9,324 nt of DNA from Rhodospirillaceae bacterium. GTDB lineage: Bacteria; Pseudomonadota; Alphaproteobacteria; Rhodospirillales_A; Casp-alpha2. The stretch lies in NCBI GenBank assembly GCA_003488105.1, contig DNMS01000185.1, forward strand, positions 1,425 to 10,748. The letters are read 5' to 3'. The notes beneath the pieces are model-generated. The model was given only the letters and a program-made list of their open reading frames with translations, did not search any database and had not been told where the DNA came from. Both the position numbers and the translations under genes were made by a program. Of the stretch, positions 1-6,333 are shown piece by piece (within the stretch, counting starts at the first letter, position 1; each line of letters begins with the position of its first letter).

Positions 1-440
1 GTGCCGATACGCAGGCCGACGTCCACACCTTCGCCGACAAGATCAACCATGCTGTCCGAAGTAATGAATTGAACCTGAAGTTCGGGATAGGCCTCGATGA
101 ATTCATGCAGATGCGGGATCACCGCATAACGGCCAAAGGCCGTCGATGAGTTGACCTTCAACACCCCGCGCGGTTCCGCATGCAGCTCACGCACGGCCAG
201 TTCCGCCGCCTCGATCTCTTCCAGGATTGTCACCGCGCGTTCATAATAGGTGCGGCCTTCCTCGGTCAGGCTGATCGACCGCGTCGTGCGGTTCAGAAGC
301 CGCGCACCCAGACGATCTTCAAGCCGCCCGACCAGTTTGCTGACCGCCGACGGTGTAATGCCCAGGTCGCGGGCCGCGGCGGAAAACCCGCCGCCGTTTA
401 CCGCACGGACAAACACCGCCATTTCACTGTCCCGGTCCAT
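1..440 (-). CDS. LysR-family transcriptional regulator, N-terminal part (cut by the window edge)
   Basis: About 146 residues are visible, starting at the ATG whose complement is 438-440. The N-terminus begins MDRDSEMAVFVRAV and holds a winged helix-turn-helix over residues 5-62 (FSAAARDLGITPSAVSKLVGRLE, then RLLNRTTRSISLTEEG), the LysR DNA-binding signature. It continues into the start of the periplasmic-binding-protein-like effector domain (LKVNSSTAFGRYAVIPHL, then VDVGLRIG). The start is supported by a GGGAGG ribosome-binding site about 5 nt upstream and a -35/-10 pair further up. The gene is transcribed away from the 61-aa peptide gene, with 146 bp between the two starts. A divergent LysR regulator usually controls itself and its divergent neighbour. 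The effector cannot be inferred because the ligand domain lies outside the window. Confidence 0.93.
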   Translation of the reverse strand, partial: MDRDSEMAVFVRAVNGGGFSAAARDLGITPSAVSKLVGRLEDRLGARLLNRTTRSISLTEEGRTYYERAVTILEEIEAAELAVRELHAEPRGVLKVNSSTAFGRYAVIPHLHEFIEAYPELQVQFITSDSMVDLVGEGVDVGLRIG

Positions 441-443
441 ATC

Positions 444-449
444 GCCTCC
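444..449 (-). promoter_or_regulatory. Ribosome-binding site of the LysR gene
   Basis: On the minus strand GGGAGG precedes the ATG by about 4-5 nt. It fixes the start of the regulator at 440. The same sequence is complementary to the CUCCC core of the nearby ATCTCCCTAC element. Confidence 0.7.
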
Positions 450-459
450 CAAACCGCTC

Positions 460-483
460 ATTTAGTGAAATAATTTCATAAAT
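460..483. promoter_or_regulatory. Inverted repeat with a LysR-type T-N11-A box
   Basis: TGAAATAATTTCA (466-478) is a perfect 6-1-6 palindrome of the T-N11-A form that LysR proteins recognise. Flanking ATTTA (460-464) and TAAAT (479-483) extend the arms, with one unpaired G at 465. It overlaps the predicted start of the LysR transcript and lies upstream of the divergent peptide gene. It is the natural operator candidate for the adjacent regulator. Confidence 0.6.
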
Positions 484-509
484 CATAATCCGTTTATCCT
501 AATTATCAA
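482..509 (-). promoter_or_regulatory. Sigma70-type promoter of the LysR gene
   Basis: Read on the minus strand, TTGATA (504-509) and TATGAT (482-487) each match 5 of 6 consensus bases and are separated by 16 bp. The predicted transcription start is near 475. That gives a leader of about 35 nt, with the LysR box lying over the start site, an arrangement suited to autorepression. Confidence 0.6.
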
Positions 510-586
510 TAAAATCTGCGAAGGTTAGGCTTCCCTCAACAATCGGTGACGCGTTTCGCGTTGATCCGGATTTGAGGAGAACGACC

Positions 587-772
587 ATGCCCATGACACC
601 GCTTGACCTCAGAAATGCCATTCCGCACGCGGAGATCGAAGCCGGCGTACGCCGGGGCCGGCAACTTCGGGCCGAAGCCGTCCGCGACGTGATCGGCCGG
701 ATGTTCCGCCATTCGCCGATCGGCGACCGCCCGGCCCGCACCTCTCGGGCTGGTGTTCCCACACCCTGCTGA
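587..772 (+). CDS. Small Arg-rich peptide (61 aa), similar at its core to the 48-aa peptide at 6432
   Basis: The ATG at 587 follows GAGGAG (574-579) with 7-nt spacing. An in-frame ATG at 593 and an upstream TTG at 572 are less well placed. The peptide begins MPMTPLDLRN, has a basic helix-like middle (VRRGRQLRAEAVRDVIGRMF, residues 21-40) and ends in a Ser/Arg/Pro-rich tail. The block VRDVIGRMFR matches VRNVIGRLFK at the end of the 48-aa peptide. No signal peptide or membrane segment is visible. The style recalls the short DUF1127-like Arg-rich proteins common in Alphaproteobacteria, some of which influence RNA turnover, but I cannot confirm family membership. The gene is divergent from a LysR regulator and is followed by a structured 3' region and a strong terminator, so it probably forms a one-gene transcript. 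Confidence 0.7.
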   Translation: MPMTPLDLRNAIPHAEIEAGVRRGRQLRAEAVRDVIGRMFRHSPIGDRPARTSRAGVPTPC

Positions 773-796
773 CACGACCCATGTGCCGCTTGGTTG

Positions 797-937
797 CCAG
801 CGGCGCCCCAGGGACTTCGGTCCCCTGCCGGCGAGCCCCCTTGCCGGCGAAACGGGGCGGAACGGCGCCATCTCCCTACTTGTGAAGTAGATAGGCAAAC
901 TGACGGGCGGCCCCTAAAAGGGCCGCCCTCTTTTTTT
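797..937 (+). ncRNA. Candidate structured 3'UTR or small RNA downstream of the 61-aa peptide gene
   Basis: This non-coding stretch contains several perfect hairpins. GGGAC-UUCG-GUCCC (811-824) has the very stable cUUCGg tetraloop. GCCGGC (827-832) pairs with GCCGGC (843-848) around the loop GAGCCCCCTT. GGCGCC at 802-807 and 864-869 can close both into one multibranch domain. The element ATCTCCCTAC (870-879) follows, its ATCTCC part unpaired. CTACTT-GTG-AAGTAG (876-890) then forms a hairpin, and the terminator ends the unit. The density of structure and the terminator suggest a stable RNA, either processed from the peptide mRNA or made from its own promoter. I saw no clear internal promoter. 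It could also be a plain structured 3'UTR. Confidence 0.45.
905..937 (+). terminator. Rho-independent terminator
   Basis: GGGCGGCCC (905-913) pairs perfectly with GGGCCGCCC (920-928) around the loop CTAAAA. TC and seven T residues (931-937) follow directly. This is a textbook intrinsic terminator for the peptide gene and RNA unit, and it insulates the permease gene downstream. Confidence 0.93.
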
Positions 938-1041
938 GTGCGCCGCCCTATGAGCCGCACCGCCATTGCCCCCTTTCAATTTGGCTTTCGGAACCGCACA
1001 CTCACGGGACGGCCTCTGTGTTGAAAGCCGAGTGAGTGCGC

Positions 1042-2826
1042 ATGACCCTTGACCAGATGACCATTGTCGGACTGATCGCGGCGGCCCTGGCGTTGTTCAT
1101 ATGGGACCGCTGGCGCTACGATGTGGTTGCCTTCAGCGTGCTGCTGGCGGCGGTCGTCCTGGGATTGGTTCCCGCGCGCGAGGCCTTTTCCGGCTTCGGC
1201 CATCCGGCGACCATCACCGTGGCGGCGATCCTGGTGCTCAGCCATACCCTCGCACGCACCGGGGCATCGGAAATTCTGGCCCGCATCATCGAGCGTTCAG
1301 CCCGGGGCATGGCGCGGCATATCGCCGTGCTGGCCGGCCTGGGAGCCCTGATGTCGTCGGTCATGAACAACGTGGCGGCGCTGGGTCTGCTCATGCCGGC
1401 GGCGATCCAGACGACGCTGAAGACCAAGTACCACGCGGGGGCGGTGCTCATGCCGCTGTCTTTCGCGACCATCCTGGGCGGGTTGATCACCCTTCTGGGC
1501 ACGCCGCCCAACATCATCATCGCCGCCTTTCGCGCCAAGGTGACGGGCGAACCCTTCGGCATGTTCGACTTCACGCCTGTCGGTATCCTGGTTGCCGGCA
1601 TCGGGGTCGCCTTTTTGGCGGTCTCTGCCCGGTTCCTGATCCCCACACGCCGCCTGTTGCAGGACGCCACCCGCGATCACATGGGCATCGACAAATTCGT
1701 GACCGAGGCGACGGTGGTCAAGGGCACGGACGCCGTCGGCATGACGCGGGGCGAACTGCGCATGCTGGCGACCGATTGCGACGTGCTGATCGTCAACATC
1801 ATCCGCCGCGGCCGGCGCATGGCCAAGCTGCCGCAGGGCGACGGGCTCAAGGTTGGTGACAAGCTCCTCCTGGAATCCTCGTCCGAGGGATTGGACCGGC
1901 TGACCACGGCCATGGACCTCAAGGTCGGCACCATGAAGGGCACCAAGTCGGAGAACATGATCGACGAGGACATGGACCTGGCCGAAGCCGTCGTGCGCCC
2001 CGGATCGCGCATGATCGGGCGCGAGCTTCTGTCCCTGCGCCTGCGGTCGCGCTACGACACGGACATTCTGGCCGTGTCGCGCCAGGGCCGGGCGTTTCGT
2101 GGCCGCATGGGCCAGTTCAAGTTCCGTCCCGGCGACTTGGTGCTGTTCTACGGACCGCGCGACCACATGCCCGACTTGATGGCCCGGATGGGCTGCCTGA
2201 CGTTGCAGGAACGCATCCAATTCGGCGAGGCCAGTCACCGCCACGCCCGCATGGCCATCGCCATCTTCGCCGCCGCCGTGGCGCTGGCGACCTTCAACAT
2301 CATGCCGATCACGATTGCTCTCGGCCTTGCCGCCGTGGCCATGGTGGTGCTCAACATCCTGCCCGTACGGGAAATCTACGACGGCATCGACTGGCCCGTG
2401 GTCGTCTTGATCGGCGCCCTGATCCCCGTCGGCGATGCCTTCGACGCCACCGGCACCACGGGGCTGATCGCCCAGGGCATTTTGGACAGCCCCCTGCCGC
2501 TCAACCCGCTTGCCGTGCTGACCCTGTTGATGGCCGTGACCATGGCGCTTTCGGCGGTGCTCAACAACGCCGCCACGGCCGTGATCATGGGGCCCGTCGC
2601 GCTCACCCTGTCGCAACGCCTGGGCGTCGACCCCGACCCCATGCTGATGGGCGTCGCCGTCGCCGCCAGTTGCGCCTTCGTCACGCCCATCGGGCATCAG
2701 AACAACGCCCTGGTCATGGGTCCCGGCGGCTATGCCTTCGGCGATTACTGGCGCCTGGGCCTGCCGTTGCAGATCGTGGTGCTGGTGGTCGCCGTGCCGG
2801 CGATCCTGCTGTTCTGGCCGTTCTGA
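1042..2826 (+). CDS. SLC13/DASS-family permease with two RCK_C (TrkA_C) domains
   Basis: This is a 594-aa inner-membrane transporter of the ion transporter superfamily that includes the SLC13, ArsB and NhaD families. An N-terminal membrane half (about residues 5-205) carries MSSVMNNVAALGLLMP (SSVMNN at 105-110) and LLGTPPN (151-157). Two soluble RCK_C-like domains follow (about 215-290 and 311-385), then a second membrane half (about 400-594) with VLNNAAT (506-512) and FVTPIGHQNN (546-555). The paired N-N and T-P motifs in each half are the inverted-repeat substrate/cation sites of this fold. Length and domain order match YfbS-type SLC13 proteins; RCK_C domains often gate by binding a ligand. 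The substrate (dicarboxylate, sulfate or another anion) cannot be read from sequence. The ATG at 1042 sits 5 nt after GAGTGAG; a GTG at 1036 would add two residues. It stands alone behind a strong terminator and converges with the SHMT-like operon. Confidence 0.88.
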   Translation: MTLDQMTIVGLIAAALALFIWDRWRYDVVAFSVLLAAVVLGLVPAREAFSGFGHPATITVAAILVLSHTLARTGASEILARIIERSARGMARHIAVLAGLGALMSSVMNNVAALGLLMPAAIQTTLKTKYHAGAVLMPLSFATILGGLITLLGTPPNIIIAAFRAKVTGEPFGMFDFTPVGILVAGIGVAFLAVSARFLIPTRRLLQDATRDHMGIDKFVTEATVVKGTDAVGMTRGELRMLATDCDVLIVNIIRRGRRMAKLPQGDGLKVGDKLLLESSSEGLDRLTTAMDLKVGTMKGTKSENMIDEDMDLAEAVVRPGSRMIGRELLSLRLRSRYDTDILAVSRQGRAFRGRMGQFKFRPGDLVLFYGPRDHMPDLMARMGCLTLQERIQFGEASHRHARMAIAIFAAAVALATFNIMPITIALGLAAVAMVVLNILPVREIYDGIDWPVVVLIGALIPVGDAFDATGTTGLIAQGILDSPLPLNPLAVLTLLMAVTMALSAVLNNAATAVIMGPVALTLSQRLGVDPDPMLMGVAVAASCAFVTPIGHQNNALVMGPGGYAFGDYWRLGLPLQIVVLVVAVPAILLFWPF

Positions 2827-2839
2827 CCCGGCCGGTCAG
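2823..2839. repeat. Palindrome spanning both stop codons of convergent genes
   Basis: CTGACC (2823-2828) pairs with GGTCAG (2834-2839) around CGGCC. The permease TGA (2824-2826) lies in one arm and the SHMT-like gene's TGA (complement 2836-2838) in the other. There is no T tract on either side, so it is not a canonical intrinsic terminator. It may still act as an RNA-stabilising 3' hairpin for both transcripts. Confidence 0.5.
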
Positions 2840-4158
2840 CCCCGGATGAACTCGATCCCGTCGAAGGTCTGCCGCCATGCGCAGACCTCCGCCGCCAGGG
2901 CGTCCGGATCATTAGCCGTAAGTGCCCGGGCAATCAGGCCGGCAAGTTTCGGCATGTCGTCCACGGTCATGCCCCGGCGCACCAACTCGGGCGTGCCGAT
3001 GCGAAGCCCGTTCAAATCCCCCGCAACAGGGTCCACGGGCAGACCAATGCCGCAGGCGAGAAATCCCGCCCGGCGAAGTTTCACGGCCGCTGTCTGTCCG
3101 CCGCCGTAAGGGGCCGCCAGGACCGCGAATTGATGCGAGGTGGTAAAGCCCCGATCTTTGGCGAACAAGGCCACGCCCTCGTCATCGAGGGCCGAGGCCA
3201 ATGCCTTGGAGGTGGCCACCATTTCATCGGCATAAGCCCGGCCAAATTCTCGCCAATCCAGCAAGGTGATGGCCAGCGCCGCGGATTTGGCCGCGTCGAA
3301 GTTGGCCGTCATTCCCGGGAACGCGATGGCGTCCAGCCGCTCGGCCAAGGCCGCGTCGTTGGTCACGATCAGCCCGCCCGCGGGTCCCCCTAAGCTTTTG
3401 TAAGTGCTCATGGTCATCAGATGTGCGCCCTCGGCCAGGGGATCGGGCCAGGTGCCGCCCGCGACCATGCCGCAGAGATGCGCTGCGTCGAACAGTACCT
3501 TGGCTCCGACGTCGTCGGCGATGGCGCGGATATCCGCCACGGGATGGGAGAACAGATTCAGACTGCCGCCGATGGTGATCAGCTTGGGCCGCACCTCCCG
3601 CGCAAGTTTACGCAAGGCGTCGAGATCGACCGTGTAGCCCGAGGCATCGACCGGGGCCGGGTGCGTCGTCAATCCGAACAGCCCGGCACACCCCGCCCCG
3701 TGATGGGTGACATGGCCGCCGATTTCCGGCGACGGCGCGATGATCGCGTCGCCCGGCCGGCAGGTCGCCATGAAAGCGTATAGGTTGGCCAGGGCGCCCG
3801 AAGCGACACGGATTTCCGCGAAGTTCGCCCGAAACACCTCGGCCGCCAGTTCGGCGGCGATGACTTCGATCTCCTCGATCGCCTCCAACCCCATTTCGTA
3901 CTTGGCGCCCGGGTAGCCCAGCGACGGGCGCGCCCCCAGGCCGGAGGCCAGCGCGGCCTCCGCCCTGGGGTTCATGACATTGGTTGCCGGGTTCAGATTG
4001 AAGCATTCGCGGTCGTGGATATCGCGGTTGCGGGCGATCAGGGTGTCGATGCGAGCCGCGACGACGTTCGTGCCGTCCGCCGCCGTCGCATCCGCGATCC
4101 TCTGGACCAGCGCCTCACAGTCGGCGGGCACCCAGTCACGGGAGATCAGATTGGCCAT
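2836..4158 (-). CDS. SHMT-like PLP enzyme (fold type I) with a divergent active site
   Basis: This 440-aa protein is collinear with serine hydroxymethyltransferase. The PLP site is intact: SGALAN (120-125), the stacking-type histidine in EIGGHVTH (H149), the DAAHLCGMVAGG segment (D224, H227), the Schiff-base lysine in STYKSLGGPAGG (K254) and the carboxylate-binding arginine in LRIGTPELVRRG (R386). Classical SHMT has YAEGYPGKRYYGG. Here the segment is PSLGYPGAKYEMG (78-90), which loses the catalytic Glu and two Tyr. The residue before the lysine is Tyr instead of the usual His. It may therefore be a retro-aldolase, a hydroxymethyltransferase for a substituted amino acid such as 2-methylserine, or another PLP reaction, not housekeeping GlyA. 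The start is supported by AAGGA (complement 4165-4169) 6 nt upstream. It is the last gene of the operon, 27 bp after the dehydrogenase. Confidence 0.87.
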   Translation of the reverse strand: MANLISRDWVPADCEALVQRIADATAADGTNVVAARIDTLIARNRDIHDRECFNLNPATNVMNPRAEAALASGLGARPSLGYPGAKYEMGLEAIEEIEVIAAELAAEVFRANFAEIRVASGALANLYAFMATCRPGDAIIAPSPEIGGHVTHHGAGCAGLFGLTTHPAPVDASGYTVDLDALRKLAREVRPKLITIGGSLNLFSHPVADIRAIADDVGAKVLFDAAHLCGMVAGGTWPDPLAEGAHLMTMSTYKSLGGPAGGLIVTNDAALAERLDAIAFPGMTANFDAAKSAALAITLLDWREFGRAYADEMVATSKALASALDDEGVALFAKDRGFTTSHQFAVLAAPYGGGQTAAVKLRRAGFLACGIGLPVDPVAGDLNGLRIGTPELVRRGMTVDDMPKLAGLIARALTANDPDALAAEVCAWRQTFDGIEFIRG

Positions 4159-4185
4159 GGCCGTTCCTTATTGCTGTCGTGGGCC

Positions 4186-5160
4186 CTAGCCCGCCAGAAC
4201 CTCGGGGTTGACCACGTTGATGGAGGCACCTTTGTCGAAGGCCACGATCTGGTCGAAGATGTCCGTGAAATGGATTTCCCATTCGTCGACGGTGACGTAG
4301 CCGATATGCGGCGTACAGGTCACGTTGGGCATGTCGATCAGGGGCTCGGAACCTTTGGTTACCGGCTCGTGGTCGAACACGTCGATTGCCGCCATGCCAG
4401 GCCGCCCGCTCTTGAGCGCCGCCGCCAGCGCCCCCGGCTGGATCAGGCCCGCGCGCGACGTGTTGACCAGAAGCGCCGTGGGCTTCATCAGCTCCAGATC
4501 GGCCTGACTGACGATGCCCTGGGTCGCGTCCTTGAGGCGCATGTGCAGGCTGAGGATATCGCAGTCCCGAAAAAAATCTTCCTTGCTGTCGGCCACATCG
4601 CAGCCTTCGGCGCGGGCCGCCTCGCGGGAGGCTTCACGCGCCCAGACCAGGATGCGCATTCCGAAGGCGCGGCCGACCTCGGCGACGGCGCGGGAGATGC
4701 GCCCGTAACCGTAAAGCCCCAGCGTCTTGCCGCGCAGGGAATGGCCCATGCCCATTTGCCAGTTGCCGGCCTGGAGCGAGGCCATCTGCTGCGGGATCTG
4801 GCGCATGGCGGCCAGGATCAAGGCCCAGGTCAGTTCCGACGTGGCGTAGCTGGGCGTGCCTTCATGCTGGGCCGAGCACACGACGACGCCTCGCGCCGTG
4901 CAGGTGTCGACATCGATATGCGGCCAGACGCTGCGCTGGCTGATCAGTTTCAGGTTGGGCAGGCGTTCCAACAGCGGCGTGCGGATCTTGGTGCGCTCGC
5001 GAATCAGGACCAGGGCTTCCGTGTCCTTCAGGCGCGCGGCCAGGCCGTCCGTGTCCTGGACGTGATCGTTCCAGATGGTGATGTCATGACCGGCGAGCTT
5101 CTGAAAACAGGGCAGATCGCGGATAAGGTCGAAATAGTCGTCGAGAATGGTGATTTTCAT
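4186..5160 (-). CDS. D-isomer-specific 2-hydroxyacid dehydrogenase (324 aa)
   Basis: This is a soluble NAD(P)-dependent dehydrogenase of the D-2-hydroxyacid / phosphoglycerate dehydrogenase family, reducing a 2-oxoacid or oxidising a D-2-hydroxyacid. The Rossmann dinucleotide motif is [12 protein letters not shown] (149-160), where the usual third glycine is Ser156. The catalytic residues are all present: R236 in NTSRAGLI, E265 in VFDHEPV and H285 in CTPHIGY. After the second Rossmann strand the sequence is LVWARE, with no acidic residue, which may favour NADP over NAD. I chose the start MKITILDD (ATG complement 5158-5160) because it fits the family N-terminus and has GGAG about 11 nt upstream. 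An ATG at 5223 would add a low-complexity 21-residue extension. It is the middle gene of the operon, 66 bp after the LysR gene. The substrate is unknown; hydroxypyruvate is plausible given the SHMT-like neighbour. Confidence 0.9.
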   Translation of the reverse strand: MKITILDDYFDLIRDLPCFQKLAGHDITIWNDHVQDTDGLAARLKDTEALVLIRERTKIRTPLLERLPNLKLISQRSVWPHIDVDTCTARGVVVCSAQHEGTPSYATSELTWALILAAMRQIPQQMASLQAGNWQMGMGHSLRGKTLGLYGYGRISRAVAEVGRAFGMRILVWAREASREAARAEGCDVADSKEDFFRDCDILSLHMRLKDATQGIVSQADLELMKPTALLVNTSRAGLIQPGALAAALKSGRPGMAAIDVFDHEPVTKGSEPLIDMPNVTCTPHIGYVTVDEWEIHFTDIFDQIVAFDKGASINVVNPEVLAG

Positions 5161-5226
5161 GGGTGTTTGGTCTCCGGTCGAAGGCCCCCCTTCGAAATCG
5201 TCGGCGGCCCCTGGCCGCGCCATGGC

Positions 5227-6213
5227 TCAGGCCTTGCCTGCCGCGTTCTGAAGCTTGCGCGCCGATGCCCATTCGGCCTGCTGCTTGGCTTCCAGTTCGG
5301 CGTGGTGTTCGGCGTGCTCCCTTGCCTCGGCCATGATCCATTCGCGGAACGCCTTGACCTTGGGCTTGTCGGCGGTTTCCTCGGGCGAGATCAGCCAATA
5401 GGCATGGGCGACGGGAATGGTCTCGGCGAAGGGCCGCACCAGACGCCCGGTTTCCAGATCACGCTCGGCGACGGAGGCCTTGACCAGGGCCACGCCCTGC
5501 CCGTTGACGGCGGCCTCGACCAGCATCCAGTGGGGCGAGATATTGGGGCCGGGGATCGGCCCCTGGGTGCGCACGCCATGGCCGCGCAACCACATTTCCC
5601 AGGTCGGAAAACTGTCGTCGATATCCTGCTGCACGGGATGCAACAGCGTGTGGCTCAGTAAATCACGGGGTTCGCGGATCGGGTTTTCGCCGTTCATCAG
5701 CGCCGGCGCGCAGACGGCATAGACCTCTTCCTCGAACATCTTGTCGACGCGGCAGCCCGCATAATTGCCGGGGCCGTAGCGCACGGCGACATCCGCCTCG
5801 CCCATTTCGAACCGCACCTTCAGCGAGGTCGCGACCAGCATGACCTGAATTTCCGGATGCAGATTGGTGAATTTTTCCAGCCGGTGAACCAACCACTTGG
5901 CGGCGAAGGTCGGCGTGACGGATACGGTGAGGGGCCCCGTGGATTCGGAATCGTACAAAGCCTGGGTCGCGGCCTGCAGCTTGGCGAACCCTTCGCGCAG
6001 GCCGGGCAGATAGGCAGCCCCCGTTTCGGTCAGGGCAAGCCCCCGCTGCTGGCGGTGGAACAACTGCACGCCGAGGTATTCCTCAAGCCCCTTGACCTGG
6101 TGGCTGATGGCCGCTGGCGTTACATGAAGTTCATCCGCGGCACGCGACATGGACAAGTGCCGGGCGGCGGATTCAAAGGCGCGGAGCGCGTTCAGGGGCG
6201 GCAGCGTTCTCAT
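5227..6213 (-). CDS. GcvA-like LysR-family transcriptional regulator (328 aa)
   Basis: The N-terminus LPPLNALRAFESAARHLSMS (4-23) followed by RAADELHVTPAAISHQVKGL is the winged-HTH signature of the GcvA subgroup. GcvA proteins control glycine cleavage in enterobacteria, and relatives regulate many other operons. The effector domain runs from about residue 93 (GPLTVSVTPTFAAKWLV) to 292, including MGEADVAVRYGPG (137-149). After it comes an unusual Ala/Glu/Gln/His-rich, probably helical tail of about 30 residues. It is the first gene of a same-strand series with the dehydrogenase and the SHMT homologue, so it probably controls its own operon, and perhaps the divergent 48-aa peptide gene 218 bp away. 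The upstream ribosome-binding site is weak (AAGG, about 13 nt before the ATG). Confidence 0.93.
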   Translation of the reverse strand: MRTLPPLNALRAFESAARHLSMSRAADELHVTPAAISHQVKGLEEYLGVQLFHRQQRGLALTETGAAYLPGLREGFAKLQAATQALYDSESTGPLTVSVTPTFAAKWLVHRLEKFTNLHPEIQVMLVATSLKVRFEMGEADVAVRYGPGNYAGCRVDKMFEEEVYAVCAPALMNGENPIREPRDLLSHTLLHPVQQDIDDSFPTWEMWLRGHGVRTQGPIPGPNISPHWMLVEAAVNGQGVALVKASVAERDLETGRLVRPFAETIPVAHAYWLISPEETADKPKVKAFREWIMAEAREHAEHHAELEAKQQAEWASARKLQNAAGKA

Positions 6214-6228
6214 GCATCCAGGCTTACC

Positions 6229-6245
6229 TTATAGATTTTCTAAAA
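6229..6245. promoter_or_regulatory. Imperfect AT-rich palindrome, candidate LysR operator
   Basis: TTATAGATTTTCTAAAA has the perfect core TAGA-TTT-TCTA and matching outer bases, with one mismatched pair. It contains a T-N11-A arrangement (6230-6242). It lies just upstream of the GcvA-like regulator and overlaps a TATAA-like element read on the minus strand, where autorepression would act. Confidence 0.4.
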
Positions 6246-6333
6246 TCAAGAGTGAGAAATGGTCGTTTGCGCCATGCCCCTGAAATCCGTAAGTTTTCCT
6301 CAACAGAACACGGGAACCCGCCGAACCACACGG

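Noticed and set aside
499..966. A 155-codon minus-strand frame over the 61-aa peptide gene and the RNA region
   Set aside because: It is Arg/Gly/Ser-rich, runs back through the terminator at 905-937 and has no family motif. The plus-strand peptide has a good ribosome-binding site.
1297..2697. A 466-codon open frame on the minus strand inside the permease gene
   Set aside because: Its His/Gly/Asp/Gln-rich composition is typical of an antisense shadow, and the permease on the plus strand is unambiguous.
5161..5223. ATG start extending the dehydrogenase by 21 residues
   Set aside because: The added stretch is Gly/Pro/Asp low complexity, whereas MKITILDD begins the first beta strand typical of the family. 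Translational coupling to the LysR stop keeps it just possible.
4015..5661. A 548-codon open frame on the plus strand across three genes
   Set aside because: It is antisense to the SHMT-like, dehydrogenase and LysR genes, all of which have clear family motifs. Its translation is Gly/His/Asp/Arg-rich without domains, as expected for a frame mirrored in GC-rich DNA.
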